Made by a program: the position numbers and the translations under genes. Below are positions 7,095 to 16,871 of a stretch of 36,662 nt of DNA, in pieces. The notes below the pieces were generated by a model. The model was given only the letters and a program-made list of their open reading frames with translations. It did not search any database and was not told the origin of the DNA. Every line of letters begins with the position of its first letter. The first letter of the stretch is position 1. Source of the stretch: an uncultured Pseudomonadota bacterium (GTDB lineage Bacteria > Pseudomonadota > Gammaproteobacteria > Burkholderiales > Eutrophovitaceae); contig CAJXOL010000010.1 in the NCBI GenBank assembly GCA_913057675.1, forward strand, positions 1 to 36,662, read 5' to 3'.

Positions 7095-9797
7095 TTAAGC
7101 GGCGTTGAGTAATTCTCTTAACACGTATGGAAGAATTCCACCGTGTCTGAAGTAATCCACCTCAATCGGTGTGTCGATCCTAGAAAGTAAGGTGATTTTC
7201 CTCGTCTTACCATTTTTTTCCGTAATAACTAAAATCATGTCCTGTTGAGGCTTTAGTTTGTCCATACCGAGTATCTCAAAGGTTTCCTCACCAGTTATAT
7301 TGAGTTTCGCAACAGTATCAGTCCCTTTAAACTGAAGAGGAAGGACACCCATGCCAACCAGGTTAGATCGATGAATTCGTTCAAAACTCTTAGCAATAAC
7401 TGCTCGAACACCCAATAGCTGAGTACCCTTTGCAGCCCAATCTCGTGATGATCCGGTGCCGTATTCTTCGCCACCAAATACAACAGTAGGAATTTCAGAA
7501 TTTTGATAACTCATGGCAGCATCATAGATGGCCATCTGTTTTCCTGAAGGTTGCAATACGGTATAGCCACCTTCGATACGTGAACCGTCTGTATTCAACG
7601 GTAGCATTAAATTTTTGATTCGCACATTCGCGAATGTGCCCCGCATCATCACTTCATGATTGCCGCGGCGTGCGCCATAGCTATTAAAATCCGCCTTTGC
7701 TACGTTATTTTGTAGCAAATATTTACCAGCGGGAGAGCTTTCCTTGATGGAGCCTGCTGGTGAAATATGATCGGTTGTGACCGAATCACCGAATATCCCG
7801 AGTGCTCGCGCGCCTACGATGTCCGAAACGGCAACAGGATTCATGTCGAAGCGGTCAAAGAATGGGGGCTCCGCAATGTAGGTTGACTTGGGCCAGTCAT
7901 ATACTTCACCATCCGCGCTTGGGACTTTCTTCCAAAGTGGAGTGGCGTTTGCCAGGTCCTTGTAGAGTTTTTTAAAGGTTTTTGCGTCAGTCGCGTGTTT
8001 CAGTGCATTTGTGATGTCTCGCTGACTTGGCCAGATATCCCCTAGGTAGACTGGCTTCCCGGTTTTTCCGATACCGAGAGGCTCTGTCATTAAATCTTTT
8101 TTCACAGTCCCAGCAATTGCATAAGCAACAACAAGAGGCGGGCTTGCTAGAAAGTTTGCACGAATGTTTGGGTGAATTCTGGCTTCAAAGTTTCGGTTAC
8201 CTGAGAGGACTGCTGAACAAACTAAATCTTCATTCAAAATTGCATTATCGATCGGTTCAGCCAGAGGCCCAGCATTGCCAATACATGTTGTGCATCCGTA
8301 ACCGGCAAGGTAAAAACCAAGGTTCTCGAGATACGGAAGAAGACCGGCTTTAGTGAGATACTCCGTTACAACTCTTGATCCCGGGGCAAGAGACGTCTTG
8401 ATATGTTTTTTGACGGTTAGACCTTTTTCTACGGCATTTTTTGCAAGGATTCCGGCGGCAACTAAGACTCCTGGGTTAGATGTGTTCGTGCAGGATGTGA
8501 TTGCAGCAATTAAAATATCGCCAGAACCGATATCGATATTACTCTGTGTGCGATATCTTTTGTCGAGTTCAATTTTATTTTTATCGAAGCCTCCTGAAGA
8601 GACGGGTGCAGAGAATAATTGTTTGAACTTTGAAGATACATCACCTAATCGAATCCGATCTTGAGGACGTTTAGGCCCAGCCAAAGACGGTTCAACTTGT
8701 GATAAATCAAGCTCGATCACATTGCTGTATTTGATGTCTCCTTTTTTTGGCATGCCAAACATATTTTGAGCGCGATAGTACTTCTCGAATGCAGTGACTT
8801 CATCCTCTGTGCGACCGGTGTAGCGTAAGAATTCCACGGTCTTCTTATCAACTGGAAAGAACCCCATTGTTGCGCCGTACTCGGGTGCCATATTGGCAAT
8901 AGTGGCTCGGTCAGTGACTGGAAGAGAAGCAGCACCGTCACCAAAAAACTCGACGAACTTGCCGACTACTTTGGCTTCACGGAGCAACTCGGTAATGGTC
9001 AAGACTAAGTCTGTTGCAGTAACACCGAACCTTAGCTTCCCTTTTAGGTTAACGCCAACGACGTCTGGGGTAAGGAAATATACTGGTTGGCCTAGCATGC
9101 CAGCTTCTGCTTCGATACCTCCGACGCCCCATCCCACTACACCAATACCATTAATCATTGTGGTGTGTGAGTCTGTTCCTACTAGGGAGTCTGGGTAATA
9201 CACCTTATTTTTCTTATGGACACCCGGTGCGAGGTACTCAAGGTTAACTTGGTGAACAATGCCGATACCTGGAGGCACAACTTTAAATGTGTCAAACGCT
9301 TGCATGCCCCATTTCATGAATTGATAGCGCTCTCTGTTACGTTCGAACTCGAGCTTCATATTCGCTCCTAGTGCGGATTTGTTTCCGTAGTTATCAACCT
9401 GTACGGAGTGATCAACTACTAGATCTACGGGCACTAATGGCTCGATGGACTTTGGATTTTTCTTTAGTGACTTAGCTACACGGCGCATAGCAGCCAAGTC
9501 TGCAAGTAGGGGGACGCCTGTAAAATCTTGCAGAACAATTCTCGATACGACAAATGGAATCTCGTGGGTGCGTTTACCTTTTGGTTTCCATTGGGCGAGT
9601 TGGCTGATATGTTTTTCCGTTATTTTCTCACCATCACAGTTTCTCAAAACAGATTCAAGTACGATCCTTATCGATACGGGTAACTTAGAAATGTCTCCCA
9701 GCCCTGCTTTTTCCAATGCGGGTAGCGAATAATAGGTGCCTTTTTTTCCATTCTTAATCGTGAATTCTTTTCGAGAATTAAACAGGTTGTGTGCCAT
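7095..9797 (-). CDS. acnA: Aconitate hydratase A
   Basis: 900-aa aconitase of the AcnA/IRP1 type. It isomerises citrate to isocitrate and can hydrate 2-methyl-cis-aconitate in the methylcitrate cycle. The start is the ATG at 9797 ([12 protein letters not shown]), the usual family beginning; an upstream start at 9845 is less likely. The three [4Fe-4S] ligand cysteines lie in [14 protein letters not shown] and [13 protein letters not shown]. Substrate and swivel-domain motifs include [61 protein letters not shown] and [16 protein letters not shown]. The beginning and length are unlike AcnD, which agrees with prpD (rather than prpF) next door. It is transcribed after prpD, with an 87-nt gap holding a hairpin. 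Confidence 0.95.
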   Translation of the reverse strand: MAHNLFNSRKEFTIKNGKKGTYYSLPALEKAGLGDISKLPVSIRIVLESVLRNCDGEKITEKHISQLAQWKPKGKRTHEIPFVVSRIVLQDFTGVPLLADLAAMRRVAKSLKKNPKSIEPLVPVDLVVDHSVQVDNYGNKSALGANMKLEFERNRERYQFMKWGMQAFDTFKVVPPGIGIVHQVNLEYLAPGVHKKNKVYYPDSLVGTDSHTTMINGIGVVGWGVGGIEAEAGMLGQPVYFLTPDVVGVNLKGKLRFGVTATDLVLTITELLREAKVVGKFVEFFGDGAASLPVTDRATIANMAPEYGATMGFFPVDKKTVEFLRYTGRTEDEVTAFEKYYRAQNMFGMPKKGDIKYSNVIELDLSQVEPSLAGPKRPQDRIRLGDVSSKFKQLFSAPVSSGGFDKNKIELDKRYRTQSNIDIGSGDILIAAITSCTNTSNPGVLVAAGILAKNAVEKGLTVKKHIKTSLAPGSRVVTEYLTKAGLLPYLENLGFYLAGYGCTTCIGNAGPLAEPIDNAILNEDLVCSAVLSGNRNFEARIHPNIRANFLASPPLVVAYAIAGTVKKDLMTEPLGIGKTGKPVYLGDIWPSQRDITNALKHATDAKTFKKLYKDLANATPLWKKVPSADGEVYDWPKSTYIAEPPFFDRFDMNPVAVSDIVGARALGIFGDSVTTDHISPAGSIKESSPAGKYLLQNNVAKADFNSYGARRGNHEVMMRGTFANVRIKNLMLPLNTDGSRIEGGYTVLQPSGKQMAIYDAAMSYQNSEIPTVVFGGEEYGTGSSRDWAAKGTQLLGVRAVIAKSFERIHRSNLVGMGVLPLQFKGTDTVAKLNITGEETFEILGMDKLKPQQDMILVITEKNGKTRKITLLSRIDTPIEVDYFRHGGILPYVLRELLNAA

Positions 9798-9835
9798 GTG
9801 TTCCGAGCCCCAGAGTCTAGATATCAATAATGACC

Positions 9836-9865
9836 TCGTCGGCAAACCATTTTGGAAGCCGACGA
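9836..9865 (-). repeat. Hairpin between prpD and acnA
   Basis: A perfect 8-bp stem, TCGTCGGC (9836-9843) and GCCGACGA (9858-9865), with a 14-nt loop, lies in the 87-nt gap between prpD and acnA. No U-run follows it in the direction of transcription. An mRNA stability or processing element is more likely than a full terminator. Confidence 0.5.
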
Positions 9866-9884
9866 ATTGGTTTAAAGTGCATAT

Positions 9885-11336
9885 TTATATTACGAACATA
9901 TCTACAAATTCATGGACCGGTGTCTCCGCTAGTTTTTTACTATTGAGGCAAAGATCAAGAATTAATTTTTGTTGTTTTACGGGAAATTTTCTAGCTAAGT
10001 TCGTTTTGAATTTTTCCACTAATACGGGCATGCCTTCTTTCCGTCTTAGTTTGTGACCAATCGGGTATTCGCAAACAATTTCCTTTAGTTTCTTTCCGTC
10101 CTTAAATTCAACTGTAAGCGCGTTAGCAATTGAGCGTTTCTTTGGATCATGATAATCCTTGGTGAATTTTTTGTCCTCAATGCAAACAATCTTGTCTCGT
10201 AGTTTGTCAATGCGGGGATCTGAAGCAACGTCGTCCTCGTAATCTGATGCTGTTAATCGACCATGGAGTATTGGGACAGCGACCATATATTGTATGCAGT
10301 GATCTCGATCAGCAGGGTTATTTAGTGGACCTTTTTTATCGATGATGCGGATGCAAGCTTCGTGCGTGCGAATGGTTATTTTTTTAATATCATCTGCACT
10401 TCGACCGCTTTTCTTGAGGAGGTCGTGAATTTGCATTGCGCATTCAACTGAAGTTTGTGAATGGAACTCAGCAGGGAAAGATATCTTAAATAAAACGTTT
10501 TCCATAACGTAGCTGCCATAAGGGCGTTGGAACTTAAATTCTTTTCCTTCAAATAGGACATCGTAAAAGCCCCATGTTTTTGCGCTAAGTACTGACGGGT
10601 ATCCCATCTCACCGGTTTTAGCGATGAGCGCGAGTCGCACAGCCCGACTAGTGGCATCGCCAGCGGCCCAGCTCTTACGAGAACCTGTGTTTGGCGAGTG
10701 GCGATAAGTGCGTAATGATTGTCCATCCACCCAAGCCAGCGAGACGGCATTAATGATCTCTTCTTGATTCAGACCCAACATGTTAGCGACTACAGCGGTC
10801 GATGCGACCTTAACAAGCACTACGTGATCTAGGCCTACTTTGTTGAAACTATTCTCGATGGCTAAGCTACCTTGAATTTCGTGTGCTTTAATCATTGCCG
10901 TGAGAACGTCTTGCATCTTGAGCGGTTTTTTGCCTGCTGCTATCGCGTTTCTCGATAACCAGTCCGCTGTGGCGAGGATACCTCCTAAATTATCTGATGG
11001 GTGACCCCACTCGGCGGCAAGCCAAGTGTCGTTAAAGTCTAGCCAACGAATCATGGCGCCAATATTGAATGCAGCTTGAACTGGGTCGAGTTGGAATTGA
11101 GTGCCGGGGACTTTTGCTCCGTTAGGAACGGTTGTTCCTGGTACGATAGGTCCTAACAGTTTGTTACACGCGGGGTACTCCAGTGCTTCTAACCCGCAGC
11201 CCAGTGTGTCAATCAAACAATATCGCGCGGTTTCATAGGCTTGTTTGCTGGTGATGGCTTTTTTCGAAACGTAGTTAGCGATATCGACTAAGACTTTGTC
11301 GGGTTTTGGGCGAACATTTGAAATGTGTGCAGACAT
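9885..11336 (-). CDS. prpD: 2-methylcitrate dehydratase
   Basis: 483-aa member of the MmgE/PrpD family. In the methylcitrate cycle PrpD removes water from 2-methylcitrate to give 2-methyl-cis-aconitate, which an aconitase (here AcnA next door) rehydrates. Family stretches include [53 protein letters not shown], the [33 protein letters not shown] segment and [15 protein letters not shown]. The length matches PrpD (about 480 aa). The ATG at 11336 follows AGGA. The 88-nt gap to prpC is the widest in the prp part of the directon but shows no clear promoter. Confidence 0.95.
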   Translation of the reverse strand: MSAHISNVRPKPDKVLVDIANYVSKKAITSKQAYETARYCLIDTLGCGLEALEYPACNKLLGPIVPGTTVPNGAKVPGTQFQLDPVQAAFNIGAMIRWLDFNDTWLAAEWGHPSDNLGGILATADWLSRNAIAAGKKPLKMQDVLTAMIKAHEIQGSLAIENSFNKVGLDHVVLVKVASTAVVANMLGLNQEEIINAVSLAWVDGQSLRTYRHSPNTGSRKSWAAGDATSRAVRLALIAKTGEMGYPSVLSAKTWGFYDVLFEGKEFKFQRPYGSYVMENVLFKISFPAEFHSQTSVECAMQIHDLLKKSGRSADDIKKITIRTHEACIRIIDKKGPLNNPADRDHCIQYMVAVPILHGRLTASDYEDDVASDPRIDKLRDKIVCIEDKKFTKDYHDPKKRSIANALTVEFKDGKKLKEIVCEYPIGHKLRRKEGMPVLVEKFKTNLARKFPVKQQKLILDLCLNSKKLAETPVHEFVDMFVI

Positions 11337-11424
11337 GAATTAAAGGTTCCTGTTTAGATTATGTGTATATAAATGTACGTAACAAATAGGTTCTACGTTT
11401 TTTGTTATCGAATATGGCTTTTGA

Positions 11425-12579
11425 TTATTTGCGTTTTGCCATTGGGACCCACTTCAAGTTCTCCTGGCCCGTATAATTTGCGCTAGGGCGGATGATCTTC
11501 CCATCGATTCTTTGTTCTATAACGTGGGCAGCCCATCCCGAGGTTCGGGCCATCACAAAGATGGGCGTAAACATGGATGTTGGAATACCCATTTGGTTGT
11601 AACTTACCGCAGAGAACCAATCAAGATTTGGGAACATTTTCTTCTCGTCCCACATAACTGTTTCGATCCGAGCCGCTATGTCGAAGAGGTTCGTATTTCC
11701 GGTTTCTTTACATAGTGTGCGTGAAACTTTTTTAATGACTTCGTTTCTTGGATCACTGATTGTATAAACCGGGTGTCCAAATCCAATGACAATTTCTTTA
11801 TTTGCAATTCTTTGCTTTATATCTGTTTCAGCGTCTTTAGGCGTGTGATAACGCTGCTGAATTTCGTAGGCTACTTCGTTTGCCCCACCATGCTTTGGGC
11901 CCCGGAGCGCACCAATTGCTCCGGTGATTGATGAATACATGTCTGAGGAAGTTCCAGCGATAACACGTCCAGCGAAGGTTGAGGCATTGAATTCGTGTTC
12001 CGCATATAAGATTAAAGAGGTGTGCATTGCTTTAACCCATGATTCTGACGGCTTTTTTCCATGCAGCAAGTGTAAGAAGTGCCCACCGATCGAATCGTCA
12101 TCGGTTTCAGTTTCAATGCGACGACCGTTGTGGCTCCAGTGATACCAATACAATAACATCGATCCAAACGAGGCCATCAACCGATCTGCGATGTCTCTAG
12201 CGCCTGAGATGTTGTGATCTTCTTTTTCAGGTAAAACGGTACCAAGAGCGGAGCATCCCGTTCTTAACACATCCATAGGATGCGCTGATGCAGGTATCCA
12301 CTCTAAGACTGCCTTAACATTAGTGGGTAGTCCACGAAGTGCTTTAAGTTTTAACTTATAGTTTTTGAGCTCAGCAGCTGTAGGAAGTTTTTCATGTACC
12401 AATAGATACGCAATTTCTTCAAATTCCGCATCTTGAGCAAAGTCTAATATGTCGTAACCGCGATAATGCAGGTCGTTGCCCGTTCTTCCAACGGTACAAA
12501 GCGCTGTATTGCCTGCAGGGACACCTGATAACGCAACTGATTTTTTTGGTTTTGGTTTATGTTCTATTTTTTCACTCAT
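11425..12579 (-). CDS. prpC: 2-methylcitrate synthase
   Basis: 384-aa citrate-synthase-family enzyme that condenses propionyl-CoA with oxaloacetate to 2-methylcitrate. Catalytic residues are in place: H195 (AEHEFNAS), H230 (GPKHGGANE), H269 ([14 protein letters not shown]) and D320 ([10 protein letters not shown]). The PrpC assignment rests on the shorter length compared with GltA (431 aa, also in this window), on PrpC-type sequences such as [22 protein letters not shown] and [11 protein letters not shown], and on its place between prpB and prpD. Its start overlaps the prpB end by 8 nt, so translation is probably coupled; AAGGAA precedes the ATG. Confidence 0.96.
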   Translation of the reverse strand: MSEKIEHKPKPKKSVALSGVPAGNTALCTVGRTGNDLHYRGYDILDFAQDAEFEEIAYLLVHEKLPTAAELKNYKLKLKALRGLPTNVKAVLEWIPASAHPMDVLRTGCSALGTVLPEKEDHNISGARDIADRLMASFGSMLLYWYHWSHNGRRIETETDDDSIGGHFLHLLHGKKPSESWVKAMHTSLILYAEHEFNASTFAGRVIAGTSSDMYSSITGAIGALRGPKHGGANEVAYEIQQRYHTPKDAETDIKQRIANKEIVIGFGHPVYTISDPRNEVIKKVSRTLCKETGNTNLFDIAARIETVMWDEKKMFPNLDWFSAVSYNQMGIPTSMFTPIFVMARTSGWAAHVIEQRIDGKIIRPSANYTGQENLKWVPMAKRK

Positions 12580-13462
12580 GGTTATTTCCTTTCACAAAAA
12601 GATCATCTAATTTTGCTTCGTATTTATGGTAATCGAGATGCTCGTACAATTCATCTCGTGTTTGCATGGTGTCGAGAACGGATTTTTGTGTCCCCTCTTT
12701 ACGCACGGTTTGGTAGACGTTGAGTGCAGCCTGATTCATCGCCCGAAACGCGGATAGCGGATAAAGAACAAGACCCACATTCACGGAACGCAATTCCTCA
12801 ACTGTAAATAGAGGAGTATGTCCAAATTCAGTGATGTTTGCCAAAATAGGGACCTTAACTGCATCTGCAAATTTTTGGTACATACTTAGCTCAGTCATAG
12901 CTTCGGGAAATATCATGTCTGCACCAGCTTCAACACACGCACAAGCTCGGTCAATAGCGGCATCTAATCCTTCAACCGCGAGGGCGTCCGTTCGTGCCAT
13001 TATGACGAAGTCAGGATCTATTCGCGCGTCCGAGGCTGCTTTAATTCGGTCGACGAATTCGCTCTTTGAAACAACTTCCTTGTTAGGGCGATGCCCGCAT
13101 CGTTTGCTCTGGACTTGATCCTCGATGTGCATCGCACCAGCACCAAATTTTATTAAAGATTTTACTGTTCTCGCGATATTAAATGCGCCACCAAAGCCGG
13201 TATCTACATCGACGAGTAGGGGAAGAGAGCAGACATCTGTAATTCGCCTCACGTCAGTTAGGACGTCATCCAAAGAGGAAATGCCAAGATCAGGAATGCC
13301 TAGAGAACCTGCGGCTACCCCACCGCCCGATAGGTATATGGCTTTATATCCAGATTGCTCCGCAAGACGTGCGTGGTAGGCGTTAATCGCGCCGATAACC
13401 TGCAGAGGTTGCTCAGCGTCGATGGCTTCTCTAAATTTTTTTCCTTGGGAGGAGATGGTCAT
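12572..13462 (-). CDS. prpB: 2-methylisocitrate lyase
   Basis: 296-aa enzyme of the isocitrate lyase/PEP mutase superfamily. It cleaves 2-methylisocitrate to pyruvate and succinate, the last step of the methylcitrate cycle. The catalytic loop Cys is C122 in [13 protein letters not shown], the PrpB form of KKCGH. Metal-site acids are D85 and D87 ([11 protein letters not shown]) and E114, D115 (MHIEDQV). The N-terminus ([31 protein letters not shown]) is typical. An AAGGAA site lies just before the ATG. It follows the CitE-like gene by 19 nt and overlaps prpC. Confidence 0.96.
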   Translation of the reverse strand: MTISSQGKKFREAIDAEQPLQVIGAINAYHARLAEQSGYKAIYLSGGGVAAGSLGIPDLGISSLDDVLTDVRRITDVCSLPLLVDVDTGFGGAFNIARTVKSLIKFGAGAMHIEDQVQSKRCGHRPNKEVVSKSEFVDRIKAASDARIDPDFVIMARTDALAVEGLDAAIDRACACVEAGADMIFPEAMTELSMYQKFADAVKVPILANITEFGHTPLFTVEELRSVNVGLVLYPLSAFRAMNQAALNVYQTVRKEGTQKSVLDTMQTRDELYEHLDYHKYEAKLDDLFVKGNNHE

Positions 13463-13481
13463 GATTTTTCCTTACTATATT

Positions 13482-14462
13482 TCATTGAAAAAATGAGTTT
13501 TTTGCTTCTTCATTGACGGATAGGCCATTGAGATAGGCTCTTTGAAGTAAATTCCAAAAGTACCTATAACTCGCGCGGTCATGCATTTCGTTATTGTGGG
13601 AGATTGGTCCCCAGTCTGCTTTTTGAGCGGCTAATAGAATTTGTGTGGCCCGATCAATTTCGTCTTCATCAGGTTTCATCCCATTTACGATTGATTCGAT
13701 TTGTGACGGATGAATGCTGTACATGCGCATGAATCCGTAAGTATCTCTAGCGATTTTTGCATCATCAAAAGCAATCGATCTGTCTTGAATTTCGAGGCAC
13801 GGATTATGTGTCGCAACAAGTCCATATCGCAAAGCTGCAGCAGCAACTTCTGTTTTAGCTCGAGAAATTAACTGATGGGTGAATTGTCCAGGCGATCGCA
13901 TCGCAGTTGCAGGAATAGCCCCTTGATGATCGCTGACAAAATCCAGCAAGCCGAAGATAAGCCCTTCAAGCCCGTCAATGCTAGCGATTTTGAAGACTTC
14001 GCTGAGCGCGCTTTGCGTTTCAATGAGGATGTGGATCGGTGGCGCGCTGACACCATTCAACTCGGCTGCTGTTTGAATGTAATTCACGGTGCGAGCTGCT
14101 TCGTCATAGCTCACAGGTTTTGGAATGGTAAGGTAAGAGATATTTTGAGCGGCTTCAGCCATTAAAATATCAATGTCTTGATTGCAGGCTTCATGCATTG
14201 GATCATGAATGCGAACGCCTAACCTATTGTTGGGACCACCCAATTCAGCCATCAGCTTACCAACCATTATCGCGTGTCGATACTCTTCTCCAGCGGGAGC
14301 TCCGTCTTCGCAATCACAAGTCACATCGAATTTTATCTCTGTTGATGATTGCAAGATGACTGCTTTGCGGATAAATTTCTCGTTTCCAGCAAAGTGCTCG
14401 CATGAAGGGATCAAGGGTAAAGATGCTCCCGTTTGGAATAACACATGGTCAGGATGAGTCAT
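13482..14462 (-). CDS. HpcH/HpaI aldolase / CitE-like CoA-ester lyase family protein
   Basis: 326-aa TIM-barrel protein of the CitE/malyl-CoA lyase superfamily. Visible motifs are the acidic FDVTCDCEDGAPAGEE near residue 50, LGVRIHDPMHEACNQD (with the Arg that usually contacts substrate), YLTIPKPVSYDEA, HILIETQSALSEVFKIASIDGLEGLIFGLLDFVSDHQGA (Glu metal ligand), and GFMRMYSIHPSQIESI. Family members cleave or form malyl-CoA, methylmalyl-CoA or citramalyl-CoA. The substrate here is not known. It starts 1 nt after the mdh stop without its own Shine-Dalgarno, so it is coupled to mdh, and it precedes prpB. This points to a job in propionyl-CoA, glyoxylate or malate metabolism, by inference only. 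Confidence 0.85.
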   Translation of the reverse strand: MTHPDHVLFQTGASLPLIPSCEHFAGNEKFIRKAVILQSSTEIKFDVTCDCEDGAPAGEEYRHAIMVGKLMAELGGPNNRLGVRIHDPMHEACNQDIDILMAEAAQNISYLTIPKPVSYDEAARTVNYIQTAAELNGVSAPPIHILIETQSALSEVFKIASIDGLEGLIFGLLDFVSDHQGAIPATAMRSPGQFTHQLISRAKTEVAAAALRYGLVATHNPCLEIQDRSIAFDDAKIARDTYGFMRMYSIHPSQIESIVNGMKPDEDEIDRATQILLAAQKADWGPISHNNEMHDRASYRYFWNLLQRAYLNGLSVNEEAKNSFFQ

Positions 14463-14463
14463 A

Positions 14464-15450
14464 TTAGTCTTGGCTGAGTAAGTGACTTATCGCACCACGT
14501 TCTTCCTCTAGTTCCTGAAGTGTATTGTTCATTTTTGAACGACTAAAGTCATCAATTTGTAGGTCTGGGATGATCTGATAATCACCATTTGCGCAAATAG
14601 TTGGAAACCCGTAGATCACCCCTTCTGGAATGCCGTAAGAGCCGTCAGAGGGAACACCCATTGTCGTCCATTCACCTTCAGAGCCCAAGATCCAATCTCG
14701 CATATGATCAATGGCGGCAGATGCGGCTGAAGCGGCTGATGATAGGCCTCTAGCATCAATGATTGCCGCACCTCGTTTGCCTACAGTGGATATGAATGTA
14801 TTTTCATACCAGTCTTGATTATTAATGACTTCTGGCGCGGGCCTACCATTTATGGACGCAAACCGATAATCAGGGTACATCGTTGGAGAATGATTGCCCC
14901 AGACGATTAACTGCTTGATTGAGTCAACGCTTTGACCACTCTTGGTGGATAGTTGGGAGAGCGCGCGATTATGATCGAGGCGCAGCATTGCTGTGAAGTT
15001 GCGGCTAGGAAGGTCTGGTGCGCTCTTCATTGCGATATACGCGTTGGTATTCGCCGGGTTTCCTACGACGAGCACTCTGACGTCTTTATTCGCCACTGCG
15101 TTAAGTGCTTGCCCCTGGCCGGTGAATATTGCGCCATTCGCCTCCAAGAGATCTTTTCTTTCCATTCCTTTTGATCTCGGTCGAGCCCCAACCAAAAGTG
15201 CAATGTCGATATCTTTAAATGCGACCATTGGGTCGTCAGATTGAACAACGCCGGCTAAGAGCGGGAATGCGCAATCCTCTAGCTCCATAACGACACCTTT
15301 TAGTGCATTGAGTGCTGGCGTTATCTCGAGCAACTGTAAAATTATCGGTTGGTCTTTCCCGAGCATTTCGCCTGAAGCAATTCTAAACAATAGGCTATAG
15401 CCGATTTGACCTGCAGCGCCTGTAATGGCGACTCTGATGGGCTTCTTCAT
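14464..15450 (-). CDS. mdh: Malate dehydrogenase
   Basis: 328-aa NAD-dependent malate dehydrogenase of the Burkholderiales type, interconverting malate and oxaloacetate. The Rossmann motif is [15 protein letters not shown] (residues 7-21). Substrate-binding arginines are in the loop [15 protein letters not shown] (R90, R92, R98), and the catalytic pair is D159 ([13 protein letters not shown]) and H187 ([12 protein letters not shown]). First gene of the mdh-citE-prpBCD-acnA directon. It has a strong upstream promoter and a leader element shared with acuI. A GGGA site precedes the ATG by 9-10 nt. Confidence 0.97.
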   Translation of the reverse strand: MKKPIRVAITGAAGQIGYSLLFRIASGEMLGKDQPIILQLLEITPALNALKGVVMELEDCAFPLLAGVVQSDDPMVAFKDIDIALLVGARPRSKGMERKDLLEANGAIFTGQGQALNAVANKDVRVLVVGNPANTNAYIAMKSAPDLPSRNFTAMLRLDHNRALSQLSTKSGQSVDSIKQLIVWGNHSPTMYPDYRFASINGRPAPEVINNQDWYENTFISTVGKRGAAIIDARGLSSAASAASAAIDHMRDWILGSEGEWTTMGVPSDGSYGIPEGVIYGFPTICANGDYQIIPDLQIDDFSRSKMNNTLQELEEERGAISHLLSQD

Positions 15451-15530
15451 CTGTATTTATCCCTATAAAGATTGTGTAACTAAATTTTAATGCTATTTGG
15501 TTTCCGTGGCTTACCTCTCATCAATGATTT

Positions 15531-15616
15531 CAAGGTCAGGCCAGTTTTTCGGGATTCCGACCTTGTTTTTGAACCTTTGAGTTTTGTTTAAGCCTAAATT
15601 TTAAGAACCTATTGTA
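15531..15616 (-). promoter_or_regulatory. Shared 86-nt leader element, mdh copy
   Basis: Read in the mdh direction, this 86-nt stretch matches 28188-28273 upstream of acuI without gaps, 77 of 86 identical, including a 29-nt identical run in the middle. It begins at the -10 box (TACAAT) and so makes up the first part of the predicted mRNA leader, about 80 nt before the mdh ATG. Its 3' part can fold as a hairpin, CAAGGTC pairing with GACCTTG (7 bp). The second copy keeps 5 bp (CAAGG with CCTTG). Weaker similarity goes on some 10 nt further. No known riboswitch family is recognised. Confidence 0.8.
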
Positions 15617-15640
15617 CGTTTCGTGACCACCTCAAGTCAA
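15611..15640 (-). promoter_or_regulatory. Sigma70-type promoter of mdh-prp-acn operon
   Basis: On the minus strand TTGACT (15640-15635) is followed after 18 nt by TACAAT (15616-15611), a close fit to the sigma70 consensus. Transcription would start near 15604, leaving a leader of about 150 nt. The 14-bp palindrome at 15644-15657 ends just upstream of the -35. Confidence 0.75.
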
Positions 15641-15643
15641 TAG

Positions 15644-15657
15644 GTCTTATATAAGAC
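15644..15657. promoter_or_regulatory. 14-bp palindrome, candidate GntR operator
   Basis: GTCTTATATAAGAC is a perfect palindrome in the 267-nt divergent region between mdh and gntR. It is 4 nt upstream of the mdh -35 and 60 nt before the gntR ATG. GntR-family dimers usually bind short palindromes, with GT...AC ends common in the HutC group, and regulators often control the neighbouring divergent gene. Assignment to the adjacent regulator is inference. Confidence 0.55.
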
Positions 15658-15717
15658 ATAAGAATAGATGCAATTGTTGTAGATAAATCTTCGAATTGGG
15701 AATAGAATAATCATATT

Positions 15718-16455
15718 ATGGAGCTTCAAAGCGAAACCAAAGCGGGCTACGTGCCTTTATATCGCCAGATTAAGCGTCTGATTACAGACGCGTTGAAATC
15801 AGGTGAATGGGCGCCAGGGCAGTCAATTCCGAGTGAATTTGAGCTTGCACAACGTTACAACGTAAGCCAAGGTACCGTGAGAAAAGCAATTTCTGACCTC
15901 GCGACCCAAAAACTGGTGGTTAGGCATCAAGGAAAAGGTACTTTTGTTGCCTCCCATCAAATAGAGCCAACAAAATTTCCGTTCCTTCGTTTAGTGCCAG
16001 ATGTTGGGCCAGTTGCGGATGTTAATGCAAATTTAATCGATTTCTGGAGAATCAAACTTGATGCAGTGTCTGCCGCGAACTTGTCGGTCGGTGCTGGGTC
16101 AACCGGTTGGTTAATCCGCAGAATTTTAGCTCCAGAAGGAGTTCAAACGATTTACGAGGAGATTCGTCTTCCTGGTCAGCCGTTTGAGGTGATCGAAGAA
16201 AAAATGCTTTTAGAGCATAACTGCATGCTCTACAGCATGTATGAGGCCGTATTTGGATTAAGAATTCTTAATGTTGAGGAACGTGTGAAAGCCGTTTTAG
16301 GAGAAGGTGAAATAGTTGACCGATTAGGTCTATTAGACGGGTCGCCCATACTGAGGGTTGATCGCATTGCTTATACATATGGAGATCAACCCGTTGAACT
16401 AAGGCGAAGTTATTGCAATACATCCAACCATCATTATAGGAATCAAATCGTCTAA
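15718..16455 (+). CDS. GntR-family regulator with UTRA ligand domain
   Basis: 245-aa regulator of the HutC subfamily. The winged helix-turn-helix is at residues 14-80 (VPLYRQIKRLITDALKSGEW, SIPSEFELAQRYNVSQGTVRKAI, HQGKGTFVASH). A UTRA ligand-sensing domain follows, with RRILAPEGVQTIYEEIRLPG and an end DGSPILRVDRIAYTYGDQPVELRRSYCNT. Its place between mdh-prp-acn and sdhCDAB-gltA-sucAB-lpd makes a TCA/propionate regulator likely; the ligand is unknown. No Shine-Dalgarno precedes the ATG. A TAGAAT box at 15703-15708 would start transcription at or near the ATG, so the mRNA may be leaderless. A 38-nt gap to sdhC allows co-transcription. Confidence 0.9.
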   Translation: MELQSETKAGYVPLYRQIKRLITDALKSGEWAPGQSIPSEFELAQRYNVSQGTVRKAISDLATQKLVVRHQGKGTFVASHQIEPTKFPFLRLVPDVGPVADVNANLIDFWRIKLDAVSAANLSVGAGSTGWLIRRILAPEGVQTIYEEIRLPGQPFEVIEEKMLLEHNCMLYSMYEAVFGLRILNVEERVKAVLGEGEIVDRLGLLDGSPILRVDRIAYTYGDQPVELRRSYCNTSNHHYRNQIV

Positions 16456-16493
16456 CGAGCGTTTGCGGGTTCAAAAATAAGGAACTAACTGCT

Positions 16494-16871
16494 ATGAATA
16501 TGAAACCGAGGCCAAAACATTTAGACCTCACCAAAATAAGGTTACCCCTTCCAGGATTTGTCTCAATTCTTCATCGGGTGAGCGGTTTGGGCATGTTTCT
16601 GATGATTGGCGTCCTCTTAGGCGTCTTATCGTTAAGTTTGGAGTCTCCTCAGGGGTACGCGCAGGTAGCAAAATACCTATCTGGTTGGTTGGGTAAAGCG
16701 TTGGTCATCGGTCTTGTATGGGCTTTCACACATCATTTCATAGCGGGTATTCGCTTCTTGCTTCTTGATTTGCATATTGGTTCAGATCTCTCGGCGGCGC
16801 GAAAATCAAGTGCTGCAGTGTTGATCTTGAGTGGAGCTCTAACACTTATTTTTGGAGTCACCATATGGTAA
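16494..16871 (+). CDS. sdhC: Succinate dehydrogenase cytochrome b556 subunit
   Basis: 125-aa membrane anchor of complex II with three membrane segments. The signature HRVSGLGMF is at residues 27-35. The likely haem b ligand is H81 in THHFIAGIRFLLLDLH, matching the HxxxGIRHLxxD motif. With SdhD it holds haem and the ubiquinone site and anchors SdhAB to the inner membrane. AAGGA precedes the ATG at 16494 by 10 nt; a second Met two codons on is possible. The leader just upstream contains GGTTCAAAAATAAGG, 14 of 15 bases like the core of the mdh/acuI leader element. It overlaps sdhD by 7 nt. Confidence 0.94.
   Translation: MNMKPRPKHLDLTKIRLPLPGFVSILHRVSGLGMFLMIGVLLGVLSLSLESPQGYAQVAKYLSGWLGKALVIGLVWAFTHHFIAGIRFLLLDLHIGSDLSAARKSSAAVLILSGALTLIFGVTIW

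Noticed and set aside
8027-8664. Plus-strand open frames of about 100 codons within acnA
   Set aside because: They lie opposite a complete, well-conserved acnA, have no ribosome sites and resemble no known protein.
7095-9797. AcnD, the methylcitrate-specific aconitase-like dehydratase
   Set aside because: The start ([12 protein letters not shown]) and the 900-aa length fit AcnA, and prpD rather than prpF is present.
15531-15616. sucA, sucC or mini-ykkC known RNA motif
   Set aside because: Those motifs as I know them sit before other genes, and I could not match their conserved features here; a covariance search would be needed to exclude them fully.
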